A stretch of DNA of 64,000 nucleotides from contig NZ_BJYJ01000011.1 in assembly GCF_007991455.1 (NCBI RefSeq), forward strand, positions 47,918 through 111,917. Reading direction: 5' to 3'. Below, in pieces: positions 17,199-25,964 of the stretch. Origin of the DNA: Chryseobacterium hagamense (lineage in GTDB: Bacteria; Bacteroidota; Bacteroidia; Flavobacteriales; Weeksellaceae). The first letter of the stretch is position 1; every line of letters starts with the position of its first letter. The notes beneath the pieces were generated by a model, which saw nothing but the letters and a program-made list of their open reading frames with translations, was not told the origin of the DNA and made no database searches. The translations under genes and the position numbers were made by a program.

Positions 17199-17689
17199 TA
17201 ACATCCGCACTCTCCGTAGATCGGCAGCGTAACAACGGTTCCGTCCGGTTTTTCAATCCTGATGGTGCCTTCAAACAGCAGGGCTTCTTCGCCTCTGATC
17301 TTTTTTCCCTGTACGGAAATTTTATAATCACCGCTTTCGATCTCTTTGTTCAGCTGCTCATCCACTTCCATATCGCTGGAAGAGATCAGGTTCATCGCCT
17401 GTCTTTTCCCGTCAAGCTTCATATAAGCGGTTTTTCCGGCATCGTCGGCGTAAATGTACTTTTCGTTTTCAAAGTCAGCTTTGTTCCTGGCAAAGTAGCA
17501 GGAGCATTCTTTAATTTCTTTCGGAAAGGCAAAGGTTCCCACGGCAATTTTATCTGAAGATGCTTCAGCCTTTACCGTATCCTGAACCACCTGTGCAGAA
17601 TCGGAAGGTTTATGGCCCGAAACCGTCTGTTGTTCCTTTTTACAGGACACCAACAGAAAAGCTGACATGAAAATGATTAAATATTTCAT
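17198..17689 (-). CDS. Hypothetical lipoprotein
   Basis: 163 residues with a lipoprotein signal (FLLVSCKKEQ, lipidated Cys near residue 16) and a Ser/Thr/Ala-rich linker to about residue 50. The rest is a compact domain with ECSCYFARNKADF and a C-terminal GECGC. The spaced cysteines suggest disulphides or metal binding; this is only a guess. No family is recognised. A heptamer array abuts its stop codon. Confidence 0.75.
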   Translation of the reverse strand: MKYLIIFMSAFLLVSCKKEQQTVSGHKPSDSAQVVQDTVKAEASSDKIAVGTFAFPKEIKECSCYFARNKADFENEKYIYADDAGKTAYMKLDGKRQAMNLISSSDMEVDEQLNKEIESGDYKISVQGKKIRGEEALLFEGTIRIEKPDGTVVTLPIYGECGC

Positions 17690-17722
17690 CGTAATAGTAT
17701 TTAATTAATCTTAATTCTGACA

Positions 17723-18163
17723 TTAGAATTCATCCATTTTTTTCAGAACCGTATTTACCCAGTCTTTATCACTGACTGACACTATAATTGTTTTGAATCC
17801 AAATTTTTTCCCTTCGGTCTCTACTCCGGCTGAATCATCAATATGAACGTCAATACTGAATTCAGGAGGGAATTTTGAAATACTCTTTCCCTTATTACGG
17901 ATCCTTTTTTCGTGCATCTGCTGATTGATAACAAAATCAACCGGAATGCCATGAGCTAAAAACATAAGTTTAATTTTATACACACTCCTGTAAGAAGTTG
18001 TATAGATATAAATTTTATGTTTTTGAGCTTTTAATGTTTTAAATAACGCAATTGTCCCAGACCTGAGTTTTTCCGTTCCGACCATTTTAGCAAAAAACGG
18101 TCTTTTCTCCAAATGAAATCTGGTGGAGATCATCGTATCATCTAAATCAAATGATATTTTCAT
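17723..18163 (-). CDS. HAD-superfamily hydrolase-like protein
   Basis: 146 residues. It starts MKISFDLDDTMI, the HAD motif I DxDxT with nucleophile Asp6 and acid Asp8. YIYTTSYRS fits motif II (Thr/Ser), and VHIDDSAGVE with the following KTIIV fits motif IV. The cap is very small. The substrate is unknown and it could be a phosphatase of a small metabolite or protein. It is followed by the lipoprotein gene on the same strand with 33 nt between. Confidence 0.72.
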   Translation of the reverse strand: MKISFDLDDTMISTRFHLEKRPFFAKMVGTEKLRSGTIALFKTLKAQKHKIYIYTTSYRSVYKIKLMFLAHGIPVDFVINQQMHEKRIRNKGKSISKFPPEFSIDVHIDDSAGVETEGKKFGFKTIIVSVSDKDWVNTVLKKMDEF

Positions 18164-18188
18164 TGATAAGAAACTGCGGAATCCGGTG

Positions 18189-18794
18189 TTATCCTCTTGC
18201 TCTTTCCAGCAGGGTCATCATTAACAAAGAGAGAATCACCAGGCTTTCTTCTTCATCATCGATATCGATCACACGGTCGAGCTGGAATCTCCTTCCGAAG
18301 AAAGACGGCATTTTTTTCAGCCTGAAATAGGCTTTTCCATCCATGCCCGTCACCGTATACGAAGGATTCAGGAAGTAGCCGGTAAACATCCCGATCACAG
18401 GGATTTCTCCTACCATATTATCAAACACCTTTACCCATCCGTTATCTTCCTGGATTTTGAATTTCGGCTGATCGTTGGCATCCAGAATGTCGTAGCTTGC
18501 TTTCCAGATGGAGCGCATCCCTTTTCTGGCCAGTCTTCCGAAGCTTCTGCCGGTCGCAATTTCGCTTAAAGAATAAGAAGCGTTAAAATCGATCCATTGG
18601 TTGGCTTTGATTCTGAAAAGTTCTTTGGATTTGCTTTCGTCATTAAAAATGATGACGTCTTCTTTCAGCTTGAACATTTTCTGACGAACATAAGCGACAT
18701 AGTTCCCGTTCCTGTCGGTGATGTTGAAATCGCTTGCAAGCGTTGTAATCTTAAATTTAAAATCCAGCGGATAATTTAAGTTGTTAAGTACCAT
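18189..18794 (-). CDS. LURP-one-related/scramblase-like beta-barrel protein
   Basis: 201 residues. The pattern FNITDRNGNYVAYVRQKMFKLKEDV, IFNDES, LFRIKANQWIDF, YDILDANDQPKFKIQEDNGWVKV and YFLNPSYTV repeats a beta-hairpin rhythm like the LURP-one/Tubby-C fold. No signal peptide is present. The function of bacterial members is unknown; lipid or nucleotide binding has been suggested. A TATCTTTG promoter element lies at 18829-18836. Confidence 0.7.
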   Translation of the reverse strand: MVLNNLNYPLDFKFKITTLASDFNITDRNGNYVAYVRQKMFKLKEDVIIFNDESKSKELFRIKANQWIDFNASYSLSEIATGRSFGRLARKGMRSIWKASYDILDANDQPKFKIQEDNGWVKVFDNMVGEIPVIGMFTGYFLNPSYTVTGMDGKAYFRLKKMPSFFGRRFQLDRVIDIDDEEESLVILSLLMMTLLERARG

Positions 18795-18828
18795 TTGGTT
18801 TATTTTTTTCAGTTAATATTAAGTAGAT

Positions 18829-18836
18829 CAAAGATA
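18829..18836 (-). promoter_or_regulatory. -7 promoter element of the LURP-one-like gene
   Basis: Minus strand TATCTTTG matches TAnnTTTG, 34 nt before the ATG at 18794. Confidence 0.5.
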
Positions 18837-18978
18837 AGATTTTTAATTGAACAGGGGAAACGGAAAGTCCGGAAGCCGGAAGTTTCAGGTTTCTGAGACA
18901 GGATCAGATCTGCTTTTTCAGCGGCTGTTTAAGATGAAAAACTGATGGTCATCCATGATAACTCTCAACAATAATCAC

Positions 18979-18986
18979 TATTTTTG
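18979..18986 (+). promoter_or_regulatory. -7 element 4 nt before recR (leaderless candidate)
   Basis: TATTTTTG-TATT-ATG. The spacing is the same as in front of the ABC ATPase gene (6545) and the HipA-like gene (37657). Confidence 0.5.
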
Positions 18987-18990
18987 TATT

Positions 18991-19605
18991 ATGGACTATC
19001 CAAGTAAAGTACTGGCCAAAGCGGTGGATGAAATCTCCGGACTTCCCGGAATCGGAAGGAAAACTGCTTTGCGGCTGGCATTACATTTATTAAAGCAGCC
19101 TAATTCCAGAGCGGTGAGCCTCGGAAATTCCCTTATCAGCCTTGTGAATGACATTAAATACTGCAAAGAATGCCATAATTTTTCGGATTTCGATATTTGT
19201 GAGATCTGCAGCAATGATAAGCGATCCGACGAACTGATCTGCATCGTGGAAGACGTGCGCGATGTCATCGCTATTGAAAATACAGGAAAATATACCGGGA
19301 AATACCTGATCCTTGGCGGAAAGATTTCTCCGATAGAAGGCGTAGGCCCCAGCCAGCTGAATATCCCGAGTATTGAAAAAAAGCTGAACGAAGGAAAAGT
19401 CAGGGAATTTATCTTTGCACTCAGTGCCACTATGGAAGGGGATACCACGGCGTACTATATCTATAAAAAGTTCAAAAATACAGAAGTGAATTTTTCAAGC
19501 ATTGCCAGGGGAATCTCGGTAGGGGACGAGCTGGAATATGCCGATGAGATTTCACTCGGAAGGTCGATTATGAACAGGCTTCCCTACAGCGAAGGAAATC
19601 CTTAA
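18991..19605 (+). CDS. recR: Recombination mediator protein RecR
   Basis: 204 residues, the family length. It has an N-terminal helix-hairpin-helix (ISGLPGIGRKTALRLALHLL), a Cys4 zinc finger (CKECHNFSDFDICEIC), a Toprim domain (ICIVEDVRDVIAIE, YLILGGKISPIEGVGP) and a C-terminal Walker B-like region. It helps RecF/RecO load RecA at gaps. I start at MDYPSKVLAKAV (18991). An in-frame ATG at 18955 would place the promoter element inside the gene. It is followed 12 nt later by a glycosyltransferase gene. Confidence 0.95.
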   Translation: MDYPSKVLAKAVDEISGLPGIGRKTALRLALHLLKQPNSRAVSLGNSLISLVNDIKYCKECHNFSDFDICEICSNDKRSDELICIVEDVRDVIAIENTGKYTGKYLILGGKISPIEGVGPSQLNIPSIEKKLNEGKVREFIFALSATMEGDTTAYYIYKKFKNTEVNFSSIARGISVGDELEYADEISLGRSIMNRLPYSEGNP

Positions 19606-19617
19606 TTACGATTCAAG

Positions 19618-20421
19618 ATGATTTCCGTTATCATTCCCATGTACAATGCTGAAAAAACCATCCGGACTGCTCTTGATTCCATAAAGGCGCAGACAGTAGA
19701 CAGCCGCATGTTTGAAATTATTATCATCAACGATGGTTCTACGGACGGAAGTAAGAAAGAAGTAGATTCGTTTATCCAGGAAAATCCCGGATTGGGTATC
19801 CTGTATTTCGAACAGGAAAACGGCGGGGTCTCTATGGCCAGGAATAAAGGGTTACAGGCAGCAACCGGTGAGTTTATCGCCTTACTGGATGCTGATGACA
19901 AATGGCTCCCGGAAAAAACGGAAAAACAGCTGAAGCTTCTTACGGATAAAAATCCGGATATCGACTTTATTGCCACCCGTCGCAACAACAGTAAAATCCT
20001 GCCCCCTTACCGGGTGAAGAATAATCTGGCGGAAATAACTTTTGGCAAATTACTGCTCCGCAATGAAGCACAGCCGTCAACCGTTATGTTTAAGAGAAAA
20101 GTACTCGAAAATACAGGCTTTTTCAATGAAGACCAGCGGTATGCGGAAGATCTGAATTACTGGATGAAGATTTCAAACAACAACCGCATGTTTATTCTCG
20201 ATGAAAGCCTGCTGATTGCCGGTGGAGGAAAAAGGACCTTCGGGGTTTCCGGACTTTCGGGCAATCTTTCCGCAATGGAGAAAGGATTTCAGCGGAATCT
20301 GAAAGAAATGTATGATTTGAAAAATATTAATTTTATTCAATATCTTGCATTGAAGGCATTTTATAAAGCGAAATACTTACTTTTGCTGACCAGAACCTAT
20401 TATTACCATTTAAATAAATAA
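19618..20421 (+). CDS. Family 2 glycosyltransferase
   Basis: 267 residues, GT-A fold: ISVIIPMYNAEKTIRTALDS at the N-terminus, IIINDGSTDGS and the metal-binding DADD in ALLDADDKWLPEK. The catalytic region has RYAEDLNYWMKIS. No transmembrane helix except perhaps a short C-terminal hydrophobic stretch. It probably adds a sugar to a cell-surface glycan. It lies directly after recR and before a second GT2 gene. Confidence 0.9.
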   Translation: MISVIIPMYNAEKTIRTALDSIKAQTVDSRMFEIIIINDGSTDGSKKEVDSFIQENPGLGILYFEQENGGVSMARNKGLQAATGEFIALLDADDKWLPEKTEKQLKLLTDKNPDIDFIATRRNNSKILPPYRVKNNLAEITFGKLLLRNEAQPSTVMFKRKVLENTGFFNEDQRYAEDLNYWMKISNNNRMFILDESLLIAGGGKRTFGVSGLSGNLSAMEKGFQRNLKEMYDLKNINFIQYLALKAFYKAKYLLLLTRTYYYHLNK

Positions 20422-20436
20422 CCAAAGGAGATTCTT

Positions 20437-21270
20437 ATGAGGTTGTCCGTCATTATCGTCAACTATAATGTCACTCCATTGCTTCGGAACTGTCTTGTAT
20501 CGTTACGGAAATATCTCCGGGAAACAGACTACGAAACGATTGTCGTGGATAATGCCTCTACCGATCCCTCCTGGAAAAAACTGGTCCCGGAGTTTCCGGA
20601 AGTCCGCTTTATTCCTTCCGAAACCAATGACGGTTTTGCCAAGGGGAACAACAAAGCCATAAGCACTGCAAAAGGGGAGTATCTACTGCTCCTGAATCCG
20701 GATACGGAACTGGAAGGGTTTTACATGAAAGAGATCCTTGATTTTGCAGATGCCCGGAACAATTTCGGATGCCTCGGCGTGAGGATGCATGATGCGGAAG
20801 GCCGTTTTTTACCTGAAAGCAAACGTTCGGTTCCGGATATGTTTAATTCCTTTGAAAAGCTTTTTACGAATTTTAAAAAGAACAATTCCAAGTCGTATTA
20901 CCGCTGTGATATCGATGAACAGGTAGTGGCAGAAGTAGACATTGTTACCGGAGCGTTCCTTTTGGTAAAAAGAGAAGTCTATCAGGAAGTAGGGGGGCTG
21001 GATGAATCTTACTTCATGTATGGGGAAGATATCGACCTCTGCTACACCTTGCTGAAGAAAGGTTTTAAAAACTTTTATTACGGCAAAGCTTCCATTCTTC
21101 ATCATAAGGGCGAAAGTACGGTAAAAGACGAAGTCTATCTGGAACGTTTTTACGGCGCCATGCACATTTTTATTAATAAATATTACAGAACCGCTAAGCC
21201 GGTGCAGTATTCTTTTTTAAAAGCAGGGCTCAACCTCAGACATCAGATTGAGAAGATCAAATTGAAATAG
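20437..21270 (+). CDS. Family 2 glycosyltransferase, rhamnosyltransferase-like
   Basis: 277 residues. RLSVIIVNYNVTPLLRNCL, ETIVVDNASTDPS and LLLLNPDTEL are typical of the WbbL/rhamnosyltransferase branch, where NPD replaces the DxD. YFMYGEDIDLCYTLLKKGF and HHKGEST complete the site. It probably works with the preceding GT2 in polysaccharide assembly. AAAGGAG lies 6 nt before the ATG, a Shine-Dalgarno-like sequence that is rare in this window. Confidence 0.9.
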   Translation: MRLSVIIVNYNVTPLLRNCLVSLRKYLRETDYETIVVDNASTDPSWKKLVPEFPEVRFIPSETNDGFAKGNNKAISTAKGEYLLLLNPDTELEGFYMKEILDFADARNNFGCLGVRMHDAEGRFLPESKRSVPDMFNSFEKLFTNFKKNNSKSYYRCDIDEQVVAEVDIVTGAFLLVKREVYQEVGGLDESYFMYGEDIDLCYTLLKKGFKNFYYGKASILHHKGESTVKDEVYLERFYGAMHIFINKYYRTAKPVQYSFLKAGLNLRHQIEKIKLK

Positions 21271-21316
21271 CGGGAAATTACATTATCGTGAACTCGATGA
21301 AGGATCTGGATCAAGA

Positions 21317-21653
21317 GGCTGGGAGCAGGAAGCGGGATGCCGGAAGTTGCTCTTACCAGGCATAAGATCAAAGACATTGATTATTAAATTGAATATCTTA
21401 TCGCTTTATCAGAGGGGTTCTTATCAAATCCTGAACAGCCAGCATTAGTTTTTTTTCAATCAGGGGGAACGGATTTATATTATTTTAAAGTCCCGGAGGG
21501 ACGGCTTAATACAGGATAGGACGAAGCCCTGTCAGAACTGCGAACCGTTTATTTGTTCCGGCAAAGTGAGTAGTATCCAAACTCCTGGCTGAATCAGTCT
21601 CATTTTTATTTTTGAATTAAAGATATGATGTCACTACGGTCGAACTCACGTTA
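21317..21653 (+). repeat. Dispersed ~337-bp intergenic repeat, copy A
   Basis: It begins GGCTGGGAGCAGGAAGC and ends CACTACGGTCGAACTCACG. Read on the opposite strand, 39680-40015 carries the same sequence in diverged form: the GCCGGAAGTT head, TTATCGCTTT-CCAGAGG, AAAGTCC-GGACGGCTTA, TACAGGATAGGA, TCATTTTTATTTTTGAAT and the CTACGGTCGAACTCACGTT end. It has no coding potential. An internal GTCCCGGAGGGAC hairpin is present. Confidence 0.75.
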
Positions 21654-21659
21654 TATTGG

Positions 21660-21838
21660 CGGGCTGGAAGAGGGATGTCGGATACCTGAATACCCTTCCG
21701 TCATAAATACAGTCAAAGGGAATGAAGATCAAAAGAAATCCGCTCATCATTCCGTTAAAAAGAATTCTATCTGAGATTCTGATGAAACAGCCTTATTTTA
21801 TTTTTCAATTAAGCCAAGCTGAATACAGTGGGATTTAG
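21660..21838 (+). repeat. Partial further copy beginning with the same head sequence
   Basis: GGGCTGGAAGAGGGATGTCGGATACC follows copy A within a few bases and resembles its start (GGCTGGAAGAGGGATGCCGGA). The rest is too diverged to align by eye. Similar heads without bodies occur near 30838 and 63134. Confidence 0.4.
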
Positions 21839-21846
21839 CTTAAAAC

Positions 21847-21876
21847 AAAAAAGCAACTCCATACAGAGTTGCTTTT
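21847..21876 (-). terminator. Terminator of secG
   Basis: AAAGCAACTC and GAGTTGCTTT form a 10-bp stem around a 6-nt loop, with A/T runs on both sides. It lies 22 nt past the secG stop codon. Confidence 0.88.
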
Positions 21877-21897
21877 TCTATGTAAAAAATTATTTGC

Positions 21898-22245
21898 TTA
21901 TTTCGCCGGTGCAGGGGTCTGAGCCGGAGCGGTTGTAGAGGCAGGAGCTGCCTTCTGGTTAGCCGGAGCTTCCTTTTTAGCAGGAACCTGTACCGGTGTT
22001 GCCGCTGATGGTTTACCTGTAATAACAACGCTTAGCAGGATAAGAACGATAATTGTTCCGCCCAGCGTCCAGGTTGCTTTTTCCATAAAGTCGTTGGTCC
22101 TCTGTACCCCGAACTGCGCCGAAGATGCACCTCCGAAAGTACTGGAAAGGCCTCCTCCTTTTGGATTTTGAGCCATAACGATGATAACCAGTAAGATGCT
22201 GGCGATCATAATAAGAACCATCAATAGTATAAATATAGAATCCAT
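21898..22245 (-). CDS. secG: Preprotein translocase subunit SecG
   Basis: 115 residues. Two membrane helices (about 3-24 and 57-77) flank the SecG motif MAQNPKGGGLSSTFGG. The tail is Ala/Pro-rich (PAKKEAPANQKAAP), as often in Bacteroidota SecG. It supports SecYE in protein export. The ATG at 22245 (MDSIFILLM) gives the normal N-terminus. The frame is open further upstream but those residues are charged and not conserved. Confidence 0.93.
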   Translation of the reverse strand: MDSIFILLMVLIMIASILLVIIVMAQNPKGGGLSSTFGGASSAQFGVQRTNDFMEKATWTLGGTIIVLILLSVVITGKPSAATPVQVPAKKEAPANQKAAPASTTAPAQTPAPAK

Positions 22246-22327
22246 TAATTTGATATCTTTTTGAATGGGCAAATTTAATCTTTTTTTACGGAATAGCAAA
22301 GAAACAATCCTTTAAATATTCCAAAAA

Positions 22328-22357
22328 TAAAAAACGGCAGCCGGAGCTGCCGTTTTT
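22328..22357. terminator. Strong hairpin terminator
   Basis: AAAACGGCAGC and GCTGCCGTTTT form an 11-bp stem with a 4-nt CGGA loop and T-runs on both sides. It ends the M16 peptidase operon on the minus strand, 17 nt past the stop codon. Confidence 0.9.
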
Positions 22358-22374
22358 CTGTAAATCAGAAAGTT

Positions 22375-24420
22375 TTATTTGAAATCAGCATCTTTAGCCT
22401 GATTGATATCGTAAGACTTTACGTTCATCGTCATGTCCATCCCCATCTGGTTTACCGTAATGGAATAAGGCATTTTAACACCCGCTACATCTTTGTAATC
22501 CGAGAATACGGTAGGAACGCTGATCTGTTGCCCCTGAGCTTTTACCGTTCTGGTTTCTCCGGTCTTCAGTCCGGATTTAACGCTGTAATAATAAGTTGTT
22601 TCAGGACCTTTGATAGCATAAGAATCTTCACCGCCGATTTTCTCGATTCCCATCAGTTTGTATTCAGGGGATTTGGCAAATGCCATTTCTTCGAAAAGTT
22701 CGGTGTTTTTCTGTTTTTCAGCAATCTGTTCCGGCTTCATAGGAACTTTCTGGCCCATCTGCTCGGAATATCCGGTCTTTCCGTCGAATACCTGCTTCTG
22801 AACTACCTGGCCCATGGCTGTTACCTGTGTCATTTCTTTTCCGCCCTGCGCCTTTACCATTTTCAGGTCGATGTTCTGGCCCTGCATCGTCATCGAAGCG
22901 TTTACGGTATAGGAAGAAATTTTTGAAACGTTCGCTTTTCCTCCGATGGCATCGATATATTTATCGGCTACCGACGCTACCGTTACGCTTGCATCAGCTT
23001 TTTTAGCAGATGGTTTTGCCACAGGATTGGCCTGCGTGTCGTAATACTTTACAGGATAACCCAATTTCTCCAGCCCTTCGGAAATATCGGAAGCTTTACC
23101 GGCGATAAAAATCCTGCTTTGGTTCGGCATAATGGTCGAATTTACCGCATTCGAAACATCAGCAGCCGTTACTTTGTCGATAGACTTCAGGTAATTGGTA
23201 TAGAAATCATCCGGAAGATCCTGGATTTTCTGGTTCAGGGCAAATCTTGCAATGGTGGCCGGCTGCTCAAGCGCCAGGATGAAAGACCCTTTAAGCTTGG
23301 CTTTGGCATTGGCCAGTTCCTCCGGTTTTACGTTAGAGATTGAATTAAGCTCGTTCATGAATTCCTTCACTGCCTTATCCGTTACCTCATTCCTTACGCT
23401 GGCACTTGCGGAGAACTGTGGAGAGTATTTGCTTGAACTCATGTTGGAATAGGCTCCGTAAGTAAAACCGTTCTTCTCACGAAGGTTCATGAAAAGCCTT
23501 GCTTCACCGCCGCCGCCAAGGATATAGTTTGCGATTGTTGCCGGGAAATAGTTGGGATCTTTCATTTTCAAGGTATTCAGGTTATTCACCGAAACCACGG
23601 ACTGTACGGCAGAAGGAACATCTACCACATCGATTTCCGTTTTAGCCACATTGGCAGCAGGTTCTACCGGAGTGATCGGCGTATTGGCCTTTTTCCATCC
23701 GCTGAAAGCCTTTTCAACCATCGGCTTTACCTTATCGAATTTAACGTCTCCTACGATGACCAGATAAGCATTGTCCGGAGTATAGTATTTTTTATAGATA
23801 TTCTGTACGTCAGCCAGCTGGATCCTGTTGATGGTTTCTACTGTTTCAAATTCGCCTCTTGAGGTGTTTTTTCCGTACATCAACGCATTGGAAACCCTTG
23901 AAGCAATGGCAGAAGCATTTTTTTCTTCGGATTTCAGTCCTTCAATAGCCCTGTCTTTAGAATCCTGGATCTCTTCAGCCGAAAATTTAGGATTAACGAT
24001 GGCATCGGCCATCAGGCCTAAAACTTCAGGGAAATATTTGGAAAGCGAGTTTGCAGAAGCACCGTTGGAAGAGAAATTCAGGTTGGCTCCAAGGTAATCC
24101 ACTTTTTTGTTGAAGGCATCCTTACTCATGTTCATCGTTCCGTTTTCGAACTGTTCCGCCATGATTTCGCTTGCACCCACTACATTTCCTTCGTAATAAG
24201 GAGGCCGGTCCATCGACAGGCTGGCGCTTACCCTCGGAAGCTTGTTGTTTTCCACGACCATTACGGTAAGTCCGTTGCTCATCTGGAACGTCTTCGGTTT
24301 TGCAATGTTGATGGCTGGGGTAGGTCCCGGCTTCGGCATGGCATTAAGATCTATTTTCTGTGCTGAAACCATTCCTGCGAAGAAAAATGCTGCAGCTATA
24401 TATGTCAATTGCTTTTTCAT
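22375..24420 (-). CDS. M16 peptidase-like protein lacking the HxxEH site, with C-terminal extension
   Basis: 681 residues with a signal peptide (about 1-20). Two M16 half-domains run from about 40 to 450. Where active M16 proteins have HxxEH, this one reads EIMAEQFENG, so it is a non-catalytic partner. The R/Y pair for substrate C-terminal recognition is plausible in YILGGGGEARLFMNLREK-type sequence. Residues about 480-681 form an extra beta-rich domain (SYTVNASMTMQGQNIDLK, YYYSVKSGLKTGETRTV), like an outer-membrane lipoprotein-sorting fold. It follows the catalytic M16 gene by 49 nt. Confidence 0.88.
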   Translation of the reverse strand: MKKQLTYIAAAFFFAGMVSAQKIDLNAMPKPGPTPAINIAKPKTFQMSNGLTVMVVENNKLPRVSASLSMDRPPYYEGNVVGASEIMAEQFENGTMNMSKDAFNKKVDYLGANLNFSSNGASANSLSKYFPEVLGLMADAIVNPKFSAEEIQDSKDRAIEGLKSEEKNASAIASRVSNALMYGKNTSRGEFETVETINRIQLADVQNIYKKYYTPDNAYLVIVGDVKFDKVKPMVEKAFSGWKKANTPITPVEPAANVAKTEIDVVDVPSAVQSVVSVNNLNTLKMKDPNYFPATIANYILGGGGEARLFMNLREKNGFTYGAYSNMSSSKYSPQFSASASVRNEVTDKAVKEFMNELNSISNVKPEELANAKAKLKGSFILALEQPATIARFALNQKIQDLPDDFYTNYLKSIDKVTAADVSNAVNSTIMPNQSRIFIAGKASDISEGLEKLGYPVKYYDTQANPVAKPSAKKADASVTVASVADKYIDAIGGKANVSKISSYTVNASMTMQGQNIDLKMVKAQGGKEMTQVTAMGQVVQKQVFDGKTGYSEQMGQKVPMKPEQIAEKQKNTELFEEMAFAKSPEYKLMGIEKIGGEDSYAIKGPETTYYYSVKSGLKTGETRTVKAQGQQISVPTVFSDYKDVAGVKMPYSITVNQMGMDMTMNVKSYDINQAKDADFK

Positions 24421-24469
24421 TTGTAAAATTTAATTTTTAATAATCATTTAAACCTGAAATCCCTATGGA

Positions 24470-25783
24470 TTATTTTTTCTCAGGAACATAGTTGATGATT
24501 ACTCTCTGGTTGGAGTTAAGATACTTTTTAGCCGCATTCTGAAGATCCTGTCTGGTGATTGACCGGTAAATATCGATTTCTTTATTAATCAGATTGGTAT
24601 TGCCCATCAGAACGTGGTTGGTGGCCAGTGAAGCAGCAATTCCCTGAATGCTGGAGTTCGCGTTTACAAACTGGTTTTCAAACTGGTTCTGCAGTTTCTG
24701 GTAATCTTCTTCAGAGATCAGCGTCGTCTGCAGTTTTTTGATTTCCGTATCGATATCTGCCTGTAATGTCGCTTTCGTGGTCTGTCCCATCGGGATTGCG
24801 AAGAAAGCAAAAATCCCGTAGTCTTCAAGACCCTGGTTGAAAGCCTGTACCTGTAAAGCTTTCTTATCCTGGTCAACCAGTTTTTTATACAGAACGGAAG
24901 ATTTACCGTTGCTTAAATAAGATGAAAGCATATCTAATACATAAGCATCTTTTTCTTTGTTGGCCGGGGTTCTGTAAGCAAATACATAAGCAGGAAGCTG
25001 GATGTTCGGATCCGTTGCGGTTACTTCCTTCTCCTGGGTGATTGGTGCGTCTTTCGCGTAATTCTTAGGGTAAAGGGTTCCTTTCGGAATTCCTCCGTAA
25101 TACTCCTGGATCCACTTTTTAGTCTGTTCAGGCTTAATATCTCCTGCTACCACCAGCGTGGCATTGTTCGGAACGTAGAACTTTTTGTAGAACGCCTGGA
25201 ACTCTTCAAGCTTTGCAGAGTTAAGATCTTCCATAGAACCGATCGTCGGCCAGTTGTACGGGTGGTTGGTAAATAAATTTTTCTGGATGGTTGTGAAAAG
25301 GTTTCCGTACGGCTGGTTATCCATTCTAAGCCTTTTCTCTTCTTTTACAACTTCTCTTTGCGTATCAACGCCAACCTGGTTGATAACCGCGTGACGCATT
25401 CTTTCTGCTTCCATCCACAGGCCTAGCTGCTCGTTGTTGGATGGGAAAGTTTCATAGTAATACGTTCTGTCGTTTGTGGTATTGGCATTGTTTTGCCCTC
25501 CGTTTGAAGAAACGATCTTGAACCAGTCGCCTCTTTTGATATTGGGAGTTCCTTCAAATAACAGATGCTCGAAAAAGTGAGCGAAGCCGGTTCTTCCTTT
25601 TACTTCATCTTTGGCACCTACGTGGTACATTACACTTGTTGTAACTACCGGAGCAGAATTATCCTGATGAAGAATCACGTGAAGGCCGTTTGGCAGGTCA
25701 TATTCTTCGAATTTAATTTGTTGTGCATTCAGGGCCATTCCGAAGAAAGCCGCTGCAGCAACAGAAAGAAGTCGCTTTTTCAT
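24470..25783 (-). CDS. M16 zinc peptidase, catalytic subunit
   Basis: 437 residues with a signal peptide (about 1-20, ALNAQQ). The inverted zinc site HFFEH is at residues 69-73 (FAHFFEHLLFEGTP) and the downstream zinc Glu lies in EVVKEEKRLRMDN. The second half-domain is present to LNSNQRVIINYVPEKK. It degrades peptides in the periplasm, probably as a heterodimer with the non-catalytic protein encoded directly downstream. A TAATTTTG promoter element lies at 25813-25820. Confidence 0.93.
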   Translation of the reverse strand: MKKRLLSVAAAAFFGMALNAQQIKFEEYDLPNGLHVILHQDNSAPVVTTSVMYHVGAKDEVKGRTGFAHFFEHLLFEGTPNIKRGDWFKIVSSNGGQNNANTTNDRTYYYETFPSNNEQLGLWMEAERMRHAVINQVGVDTQREVVKEEKRLRMDNQPYGNLFTTIQKNLFTNHPYNWPTIGSMEDLNSAKLEEFQAFYKKFYVPNNATLVVAGDIKPEQTKKWIQEYYGGIPKGTLYPKNYAKDAPITQEKEVTATDPNIQLPAYVFAYRTPANKEKDAYVLDMLSSYLSNGKSSVLYKKLVDQDKKALQVQAFNQGLEDYGIFAFFAIPMGQTTKATLQADIDTEIKKLQTTLISEEDYQKLQNQFENQFVNANSSIQGIAASLATNHVLMGNTNLINKEIDIYRSITRQDLQNAAKKYLNSNQRVIINYVPEKK

Positions 25784-25812
25784 AAAGTAGAAATTGTTTT
25801 GTCAATGAGTCC

Positions 25813-25820
25813 CAAAATTA
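25813..25820 (-). promoter_or_regulatory. -7 promoter element of the M16 operon
   Basis: Minus strand TAATTTTG matches TAnnTTTG, 29 nt before the ATG at 25783. Confidence 0.55.
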
Positions 25821-25934
25821 CACTAATTGTTACATTATCAAAATAAAAATTCCGTCGGAAAAGATTTCTTTATATAAATCATAAAAATTCCAAAAAGTGG
25901 TATTAAATTTATGAGTAGAGATTAGAATAAAAAT

Positions 25935-25942
25935 TACTTTTG
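25935..25942 (+). promoter_or_regulatory. -7 promoter element of the PAS kinase operon
   Basis: TACTTTTG matches TAnnTTTG, 22 nt before the ATG at 25965. Confidence 0.55.
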
Positions 25943-25964
25943 TAAATAAGAAACCGCTGTTATA

